Positions 56,724-64,000 of a stretch of 64,000 nucleotides of DNA are shown in pieces (the stretch's first letter is position 1; each line of letters opens with the position of its first letter). Where the stretch lies: assembly GCF_003473485.1 (NCBI RefSeq), contig NC_053046.1:6210001-6274000 (forward strand), read 5' to 3'. Under the pieces are notes generated by a model. That model searched no databases. It saw nothing but the letters and a program-made list of their open reading frames with translations, and had not been told where the DNA came from. A program made the position numbers and the translations under genes. This DNA comes from Medicago truncatula. Lineage: Eukaryota > Streptophyta > Magnoliopsida > Fabales > Fabaceae.

Positions 56724-56980
56724 GGCTTCCATTACCCTGCTAGAAATGCTGCAGTAGGTGTTGGTACATTACAGGGATAATATAAACCTGAAGTACTTTC
56801 TGCACTCTGCAATATCTCAACACTATTTTATTCTACTGCAAATTCTACTTTCACACCTCCCACCTCTTCCCATACTCTGCCACTTTCACTTTTACACCTC
56901 CCCATTACTCCTGCAGCCTCTATTTTTCTGCACTTTCTTTCTTCCTTCCATTACTCCTTGTCTTCTCTCTCAAAACATTC

Positions 56981-57724
56981 ATGGATGAAGACATACTGAA
57001 AAATTTGGGAAATGTTGAAAGCAACATGGACATGATGACAATGATGATGCAAATGGAAAAATTCTCTGATTCATATGAACCTTTTTATAGCAACACTCTC
57101 AATCTCAATCTCACCAACAATGATTTCCCTTATGGAAACTCAAATGTAACTTCATCACTCACACCTTCATTGATCAATCCACCATTGTCTTATCCTCTTC
57201 AACAACCAATGACACCACCGTTGCTTCAACCCAACAGAGTTCAAACTCAAATCCCATCAGGGAGAAACAACAATTCTTCACTCTCCTATCCGGAGAAGAA
57301 GAATTCAATGTCAGCAATGAGAGAAATGATATTCCGTATGGCGGTTATGCAACCGATTAACATAGACCCAGAAACCATAAAACCACCAAAGAGAAAGAAT
57401 GTGAAGATTTCAAAGGATCCACAAAGTGTAGCAGCAAGACATAGAAGAGAAAGAATTAGTGAAAGAATAAGGATATTACAAAGATTAGTACCTGGTGGAA
57501 CAAAAATGGACACTGCTTCTATGTTAGATGAAGCAATACATTATGTGAAGTTTTTGAAGAAACAAGTTCAAACGTTGGAACAAGTTGGGGCAAATAGACC
57601 TTTGAATGTTGTTGGGTTTCCAGGAGTGGTTTCTAATGCTAATTTTAGTTATTCTTCTTTGATTAGAGGTTGTTCCCAACCTTGTCAAATGGTGGGTCCC
57701 ACTTCCAAACAAATGCTTAGTTGA
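56981..57724 (+). CDS. HEC: HECATE-type bHLH transcription factor (group VIIIb)
   Basis: Single-exon, 247 aa. Order: an N-terminal Met/Asn-rich region, a Pro/Gln-rich middle, then the subgroup signature [20 protein letters not shown] (113-131) and [16 protein letters not shown], then the bHLH domain at about 145-200 ([34 protein letters not shown]). The basic region has Gln148, Ala152, Arg156 at the positions where E-box binders have His, Glu, Arg, the known pattern of HEC and INDEHISCENT. These proteins act as heterodimers with SPATULA in carpel and meristem development in Arabidopsis. The match to HEC1/HEC2 is stronger than to HEC3, which is shorter; the orthologue is not decided. Confidence 0.93.
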   Translation: MDEDILKNLGNVESNMDMMTMMMQMEKFSDSYEPFYSNTLNLNLTNNDFPYGNSNVTSSLTPSLINPPLSYPLQQPMTPPLLQPNRVQTQIPSGRNNNSSLSYPEKKNSMSAMREMIFRMAVMQPINIDPETIKPPKRKNVKISKDPQSVAARHRRERISERIRILQRLVPGGTKMDTASMLDEAIHYVKFLKKQVQTLEQVGANRPLNVVGFPGVVSNANFSYSSLIRGCSQPCQMVGPTSKQMLS

Positions 57725-58474
57725 CACTTGACAAGAGATTGAGAGAAATTTAAAGGAAAATGTTACATAGATATCCTTTATTCCTATACACACTTGTACA
57801 TCCCATACATTAGTGAGAGAGAAGAGGAGATGAAAGAGAAAGTGTGCTTCTGTGAGGTCCATGTGACCATGTGTTAGATTTTTGCGTGGGTGTTAAAGGG
57901 TGTATTGTCACCTATGGTTGTGTATGTATCATTACTCAAATTTAAATTTGGTTCTTGATATTTTGAATTATTAAAATCTTATTCATCAAAAATATCAACG
58001 AAATAAAATTATTCTTTTTTTAAATTTTTATCATTCAGAATTGAGAACGTTTGATTATTGTTTACGATAATAACTTAAAAAAAATACAATAATTTTTATA
58101 AATAATGAAATGATTTTTTTTTTCTTATAAAATGATGTTCTATAAAATATAAATATTGACAAATAGCTATTTATTACATAAAAAAAGATAGTTTATTTAT
58201 AAAATTATGAAGGAAGAGTACCGGTACACCTCATTTTATGAGTGTACCGTAGAAGTTCCCTATATTGTTATTGTTTGGATTTTTTTTCATTTTCCAAAAG
58301 ATTGATTGAATAAGATAATGGATGAATTTGTGTTCTTGTTCTCCCATGTTTCTAGTTATATACCTTTATTTTAGCTTAGGACATATATCTAATTAATGTC
58401 ATATAAGTGTTTGAATAATTAATAATAATTTTTTTTAATGATATATTATAAACTCGTACAGGTTCAATGATATA
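57725..58474. other. 3' flank of the HECATE-like gene and spacer
   Basis: Nothing further recognised. Confidence 0.45.
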
Positions 58475-58532
58475 CTCCCTCCATTTCTTTATTTAAGCAT
58501 CATTTTATTAGATGCAAATGGTACGGAGGGGG
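58475..58532. mobile_element. Deleted Stowaway MITE
   Basis: CTCCCTCCATTTCTTTATTTAAG at the left and ACGGAGGGGG at the right, between TA flanks (58473-58474, 58533-58534). Most of the interior is lost. Confidence 0.7.
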
Positions 58533-58758
58533 TATAAAACTTTGGCCGATCTAGTAGACTTGTAGTACCTATGTTGTTTTTTGTCTCCTAAATGTCCATC
58601 AGCCTTTGGTCAACATGTGCACCCAAAAGAAAAGTCAATATTATTTTGAGTAAATTTTCTTCATTAATTATTTGAAGTGGTAGACCTTAATTTCCATGTT
58701 TTATAAATTTGTTGGCTAATTACATAAATAACCATACGTATTTTGATCGACTTGTGCA

Positions 58759-58777
58759 TATATATATATATATATAT
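58759..58777. repeat. (TA)n microsatellite
   Basis: TA dinucleotide run. Confidence 0.9.
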
Positions 58778-59060
58778 GGTTTGCTAGGATGCACCGCTAG
58801 TTTTTATTAAAGTGTATTTTAGCAAAAATATAACTAAAAAGTGGTTAAATACACCTTAAGGTGAATGTTGTTAAAACACACCTTTTAAAAAATAAGTGGG
58901 TGTATGTTAGCAACTCCTATAGACATTTGCTAGGATATACCCACTTATTTTTTAGAAGGTGTGTTTTAGCAAGTTATAATTAAAAAATAGTTAAATACAC
59001 TTTACGGTATGGCTTGCTAAAACACTCTCACATAAAAAATAGTAGGTGTGTTCTAGCAAA

Positions 59061-59061
<1 letters not shown>
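58778..59061. repeat. Inverted/duplicated repeat of the TTTGCTAGGATACACC type
   Basis: GCTAGGATRYACC, GTGTGTTTTAGCAA, GGTTAAATACACCTTA and their inverted forms recur within 280 bp, flanked on both sides by TA microsatellites. Probably two overlapping TIR-element remnants. Confidence 0.6.

Positions 59062-59062
<1 letters not shown>

Positions 59063-59095
<33 letters not shown>
59063..59095. repeat. (TA)n microsatellite
   Basis: About 16 TA units. Confidence 0.95.
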
Positions 59096-59098
<3 letters not shown>

Positions 59099-59569
59099 AA
59101 TTCGCACTTTTATCGTGATTTTTTTATAAAATAACATAAATTAAAATGGTATATAAAGGATGATATTAAGATCGTTTATACATGTGTCAAATTATATTAT
59201 AGTATAACTAGAAGACAAGCCAAGGGATCACTAATTCTAAAAAATACCAAAACCTCTCTACCCTCAATGCAACCAAACAAAGACAAGTCAATCTTTGTCC
59301 AAATTTAGGAAACGGATATCCTTCCAAATGGAAGTTTTTGGCACTGAAATCTCATCCACTCGTTAGTTTATATCTTATGCGGTCACAATCGTTTAAAAAG
59401 AATTGTTATGTAAATTAAGTAAATTTGGGTTTTGGACAATTCAGATTTTAGTTGGTTGATGAATGGATATTTAATATGTTACGGATTTGAACCTGTTACT
59501 TTTCATATTTCAGTTCTTAGTGTATGAGTTTTGTTTTTAGGCTCTTTTGAATCAAAAATATCATTGAAA
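59096..59569. other. Spacer
   Basis: Nothing recognised. Confidence 0.45.
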
Positions 59570-60094
59570 TTGAATGGTGAGGATTTTTATTAGAATGTTC
59601 AGGTGCAATTCTCTTGAGAGAATCTCATCTTTAAATTTATGATTTTTGTATTGTGATTTGCCCTATGTAATGACATTTATATGTGGAAAAAAAAAATTGA
59701 ACAAATATACGTGGAAAACTTACATTGAAGGCGACGATTTTCATTGGAATATCCCGGTGAAATTCTCTCGAGAATCTCATCCCCAAATTTATGATTTTTG
59801 TATTGTGATCTACTCTATGTAACGACATTTATAAGTGGAAAACTTACATTGGATGGCGAGGATTTTCATTGAAATGTCTCGGTTAAATTCTCTTGAGAGA
59901 ATCTCATCCCCAAATTTATGATTTTTGTATTGTGATTTACTCTATGTAATGAGTGGAAAACTTACATTGAATTGTGAGGATTTTCATTGGAATATCGCGG
60001 CGAAATTCTCTCAAGAGAATCTCATCTCAAATTTATGATTTTTGTATTGTGATTTACTCCAAGTAATGACATGTATATGTGGAAAACTTACATT
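59570..60094. repeat. Tandem array, 4 units of about 118-155 bp, each with a palindrome
   Basis: Units start at 59570, 59725, 59849 and 59967 with TTGRA.G..GA.GATTTT.ATT. Each contains AATTCTCT.GAGA.AATCTCA (a self-complementary core), then AAATTTATGATTTTTGTATTG and GTGGAAAACTTACATT. The first unit is longer because of an A-rich insertion. The minus ORF at 59637-59828 is repeat translation. Confidence 0.92.
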
Positions 60095-60989
60095 CATAAC
60101 ACAATTTTGAATTTTATTATAATAAAAGGAAGGCAAACACATTTCTGTTTATTTTGTTATCTACTTTTCATCATCACTATAAAATAAAATACAGTGCAAA
60201 AATATGTAAATTTTAATACGTAAATATTTTTATTTATTTAATGCATCTTAAAAACAAATATTCAAAATGAATCGCGTATATAAAACATTGCATTTATGTA
60301 ACCAAAACAAAAAACATTGCATTTGCACGAGTGGTACTGAACTGGTCACACTTTGAATACATCCCCTTTTAATCATAACAATTTTGTGCCACAAAGTAAC
60401 ATGACCATATATAGCAGCGAATGTTGTCTATATATCTTTTGACGCATAGTGAATTGAGGATAAGTCATATTTGGATAGAAAATTGTGATTTTAAAGTGAG
60501 TTTACCAGAGAAAATTAAGATGAGTGATCATGTGCATTTTATACGTAATTGCTATAGCAAAAACAGTGTATATTTTCTCCACATTTATAATTACAGGAAG
60601 AAAAAAGTACGGGTATATGAACCATTCTAAATACTTGGTACGTACTAGTGTATAATGTTCTTTCATTAACTAAACAATTGAGTTTAAGTGGTTAAGGAAC
60701 TCTTCCTAACGAAAAATTGTTCAGAAGAAATTGATCTCAATCTCTAATGAAATAATTCATCATCTAGTTAACTTACATCTCGACGGAACTCTAGATTATC
60801 ATAACTTTTTGACTTACATCCAGATGGAACTCTAGATTACCAAAATAACTAGAGGGTTGCAAAAAACTATATATAATGCTCCTCCACTCAAAATTTGAGC
60901 ATGAGGTTACGAAAACGAGTGGACAAATCTTGGGGAGAGCTTTTCATATGATCGATGATTGACAACATGCAAATTTCAAATTTGTTGGC
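60095..60989. other. Spacer
   Basis: The ORF 60421-60630 has no family. 60680-60860 contains a duplicated GGAACTCTAGATTA.C segment. Nothing else supported. Confidence 0.45.
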
Positions 60990-61530
60990 CATGTTGTGCC
61001 AGTAGCACAGTGTGAGGCACAAATTTAGACGGAAGGTTGAGGTATAATAGTGCAAGTCAGACATATACCAATTGGATTATAAGAAACCGGCAACTAGTAG
61101 ATTACGATGCATCATTTCCCTCTCAATGGAATCCTGTAGGCATTAGAATGTGAATTCGAGATGACGAAGGTCGATTTTTTTGTTAGAAGCATTGTGGATC
61201 ACACCATTGTGTTCAGTGGAAGTTGGGGAAGTTTTAGGTCTTTTACATACTATTAATTGGATTCAAGATTTTTAATTTGATAATGTGGACTTCGAGTTTG
61301 ATTTAAAGGAGGTTGTTGATTGCTTTAACATAGGAAGCAATGATGTAACGGAATTTGGTGTGGTTGTATATGAATGTAAACATTGTGACTATTTATTTTT
61401 TGAAGACTCTTATGTTGAGTTTAATTAGAAACAAACAAATGAGGCCGTTCATTTTTAGCAAAGGTAATCACATCTTTAACTAGCTCCAATATTTTCATTC
61501 ATGTGCCATCATGTATTATTTGAAAATGAG
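60990..61530 (+). pseudogene. LINE RNase H-like (RVT_3) domain remnant
   Basis: Broken frames give EVGEVLGLLHTINWIQDL, FDNVDFEFDLKEVVDCFN, DVTEFGVVVYEC and AKVITSL, matching the RNase H-like domain in the 3' part of plant L1 ORF2. Stops and shifts throughout; no tail or target duplication seen. Confidence 0.75.
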
Positions 61531-61713
61531 TAAAATGCTATAAGTATATTTTCCTAAAAAAAAATTAATTTTTGACATATTTAAATGTATTTTTATGTAA
61601 ATGGTCACGTAAAGTCAAGATTTTTAAAGAAGGATTTTAAAAGATGAGTTTTTAAATAGAACTTAGTTCATATACTTATTACCTCGTAAGGCTATTCAAA
61701 GATATATTTGATT

Positions 61714-61901
61714 AAGGAATGTTAGTAACACTCTCTTTTGAGCACTCTCTCTATCACTCACTCCTTTATTGGGTAAAATCAATATATGTCCCACCACTTT
61801 ATGGGTTCCAGTTCCAAAGTGTTGATCTTACATTGATTTCACCCACTAAAAGAGTGAGTGCTAGATAGAGTGCTTAAAAGAGAGTGTTGCTAGCACTCCT
61901 C
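61714..61901. mobile_element. TIR element, 188 bp, with 10-bp target duplication
   Basis: The left end AAGGAATGTTAGTAACACTC and the reverse complement of the right end GAGGAGTGCTAGCAACACTC match, continuing TCTTTT.AGCACTC. Flanks ATATTTGATT (61704-61713, 61902-61911) are exact. The duplication length suggests a Mutator-like origin. Confidence 0.85.
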
Positions 61902-61968
61902 ATATTTGATTACTTATTTAAAAACTTTAACATGGAATAAAGTTTTAAGCATGTAACAAATCATATTA

Positions 61969-62722
61969 ATGTTTCAGATAGCTGTTCCGGACCCATCTGG
62001 TGGATACACAGTTCGAGGTGCATATAGTTTGTTAATCTCGCAGGTACCTCAGGTCGTAGACTATGCTCTGGATTTGGTGTGGCACAAACAGGTTTCCTTG
62101 AAGGTTTCCGTTTTCGCATGGAGGCTCATTCGTGATTGTTTACCGACAAGGACAAATTTGATTTCTAGACGGGTGTTGTCGCCTGACATGTCCTCGTATG
62201 TTGCTGGTTGTGGTCATCCCGAATCGGCACAACATCTTTTTTTATTGTGTGATACTTTTGATTCTCTATGGCATTTGGTGCGAGATTGTATTGGTTGCTA
62301 TGGGGTGGACGCCGATAATATTTTCGATCATTTTTTACAGTTCACTCATTTGACAGGTGGTGGTGCTGCTAAACGTTCTTTTATGCAACTAATATGGCTT
62401 CTATGTGTCTGGGTTGTTTGGAATGAACGAAATAACCGTCTGTTTAATCATGTTGTTACCCCCATCCCTTGTTTACTTTATAAGGTTAAGTTGTTGTCTT
62501 TAGGTTGGTTGAAAGCTAAAAAAGCTACTTTTGTTTTTGGAACTCAGCAGTGGTGGTCAAACCCTCTTGTTTGTTTGGGTATTGGCTAATGTTTTTCAGT
62601 TGTGTCTTGTTTGTGTAATCGTTGTAACTCTTGGTTTCTGAGGTAGTCTCTAAGGCACACCTTGTACGTTTGGGACTGCCCTATTTCGTATATAATTCCA
62701 TTTTGGCTTGTTCAAAAAAAAA
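61969..62722 (+). mobile_element. 5'-truncated L1-type LINE insertion, open reading frame still intact
   Basis: Exact 14-bp flanks AACAAATCATATTA (61955-61968, 62723-62736), a 3' UTR with GCACACCTTGTACG and a poly-A tail fix the borders. The ORF to 62589 gives 206 codons: GGYTVRGAYSLL, VWHKQVSLKVSVFAWRLIRD, LPTRTNLISRRV, the zinc motif CGHPESAQHLFLLC, WLLCVWVVWNERNNRLF. This is the zf-RVT end of ORF2. The ATG at 61969 is chance from the truncation point, so it is not a gene. Confidence 0.93.
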
Positions 62723-62965
62723 AACAAATCATATTAAACTTTTGAAATATCAAACGTATATCTAATAATAAGTTTATGACATATATTAAGTTAGACTTTA
62801 ACTGAAATTTCTTTACGAAATCGGACTTAGTTCTTGCAAAGTTTAAGTTTTTCCGATCTATTTCTACTTAGATATTAGTGTTGATGTTCAAAATATATGC
62901 TATAATGTTAATTCATAAAAAAACTATATGTTACAAACTATTAATGTTTCACATCTATCTTGCAG

Positions 62966-63103
62966 TCACCCACTCCCATACTTTTCAAGCTGGTCTTTTG
63001 GAAGAAAATAAATGCGTCGGTGGCTGAGGGTAGAAAAAGTAGGTTGCCTCCCGTGGCAAGGTCGAATAATTTTGTTGTTCATGTCTCAAGGATCATACCT
63101 TAG
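62966..63103 (+). other. Exon-like open stretch, family unknown
   Basis: Preceded by TCTTGCAG, a good acceptor; open for 45 codons (KLVFWKKINASVAEG, RSNNFVVHVS) to TAG. No partner exons or known domain. Weak evidence. Confidence 0.2.
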
Positions 63104-63965
63104 AAATGTTCCATTTTTTTCTTACACTATGTGATCAATATATCTAAGACTATTTTTTTCATACTTTAATGCTAGTATATTATTTGCTTCAAAACAAAAT
63201 CTAGTATATTAATATTAAAAGAAAAGGCAAGGTGAGATGAATATGGAGGAAGAGGGTTCTAGCGAATTTGGCCCATGTGAAAAAGGGTCCCAATATACCC
63301 AATAAGATTAGATTTTTAATTATTATATTTTTGGGAGGAAAAAAAAGTAAACAACCAAGAGGACTCTGCACTTTGCATATGCGTTAATACGCTATCTCTT
63401 CACTTTGCAATCTTTTTTTCTATATTTGGTACATTGCATTGTATCCTCCTCTCTGACACATTGATCCTCCTATATCATATTCTTATTTTTCCACTTCATT
63501 GCCATTTATATTTGACAAGGTTGATCTCTTTGAACTCAGTTGCAAGTTTGACATTATTATAGCGAGTATGTTAGAAATATAATCATATACCGTAAATTTA
63601 CTGAAATTACAAAGTGTCACTTTAATATTTAACACGGTTGATTATCGTAATTCTGATATATACATCCTAATACTTAACATAGACTTAGTATAAATATATA
63701 AACTTAAAATTAATTTTTTATTAACGAATTGTGCAGCAAAAATAGAAGTATAACTCATTTTGTTGGAATCAAAAGTTTAAACTTAAAAGAAAAAAAAACA
63801 TAAAAATAAATAAATCTTAGACGTGTTATATGTAGCGAGGAATGGATTCGTGAATATTATCATGAACGCATAAATGTCAATATTCATCCAGAACTCTCTC
63901 CTTCCACACTATATAGTTTTCACATCTCAGAATTTCACCCTTAAAATAATAATAATAAAATCATA
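63104..63965. other. AT-rich spacer
   Basis: Nothing recognised. Confidence 0.45.
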
Positions 63966-64000
63966 CTCCCATCCGGTCACATTTATAAACAAAATACTAC
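63966..64000. mobile_element. Left end of a Stowaway-type MITE, cut by the window edge
   Basis: CTCCCATCCGGTCACATTTATAA after TA (63964-63965) matches the Stowaway terminus pattern. The other end is outside. Confidence 0.65.

Noticed and set aside
61969-62589. Complete protein-coding gene of 206 aa
   Set aside because: The start codon lies exactly at the LINE truncation point; the product is only the tail of ORF2.
1-64000. Biosynthetic or signalling gene cluster
   Set aside because: The intact genes belong to unrelated pathways, and spacing and strands show no co-ordination beyond the two duplicated kinases.

Overview
The window is nuclear plant DNA. Genes have GT..AG introns, plant-specific protein families are present, the intergenic DNA is very AT-rich, and there is a dense layer of small TIR elements, tRNA-derived SINEs, a TRIM element and L1-type LINE fragments. 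The repeat style and protein identities suggest a papilionoid legume, most likely Medicago or a close relative. That species call is recall-based inference, not proven here.

Layout. 1-2.1 kb: 5' end of the DNA polymerase alpha catalytic-subunit gene on the minus strand, with two E2F-type sites just upstream. 6.2-8.9 kb (+): a complete 7-exon membrane receptor-like kinase of the At1g01540 type. 10.4-13.9 kb (-): a GPI-anchored PI-PLC X-domain protein gene with two possible signal-peptide starts. 15-18.5 kb: decayed LINEs, a nested PIF/Harbinger MITE and a SINE. 19.3-20.4 and 30.2-31.2 kb (-): two single-exon MAPKKK17/18/20-like kinases, evidently local duplicates; the second has a frameshifted C-terminus. 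Between them lie a TRIM retroelement split by a hAT element, a LINE fragment, a small eIF3g-type RRM gene (24.7-25.4 kb, +) and a nest of TIR elements. 32-38 kb: segmental repeats, SINEs, a GC-rich hAT element and LINE tails. 38.5-38.9 kb (-): a RALF34-like peptide hormone precursor. 40-50 kb: TIR elements (one possible gene-capturing Mutator element, one carrying a minisatellite), LINE ORF1 debris, a truncated CD2BP2/LIN1-like gene interrupted by a small hAT-like element, and an amino-acid permease (AAP) pseudogene; the last two share a duplicated 5' flank. 52.7-53.4 kb: Ty1/copia remnant. 57.0-57.7 kb (+): an intact HECATE-type bHLH gene. 58-64 kb: tandem repeats, LINE pieces and MITEs.

The intact genes are functionally independent (DNA replication, two kinds of kinase signalling, a cell-surface phosphodiesterase-like protein, a secreted peptide, a developmental transcription factor). 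I see no operon-like or pathway cluster and no convincing new molecular system. The most unusual material is the transposon biology: insertions datable by exact target-site duplications, an empty/filled site pair, two Mutator-like elements filled with palindromic minisatellite, and one with coding-like cargo. Exon borders were read by eye from splice consensus and protein conservation; no search or alignment was run.
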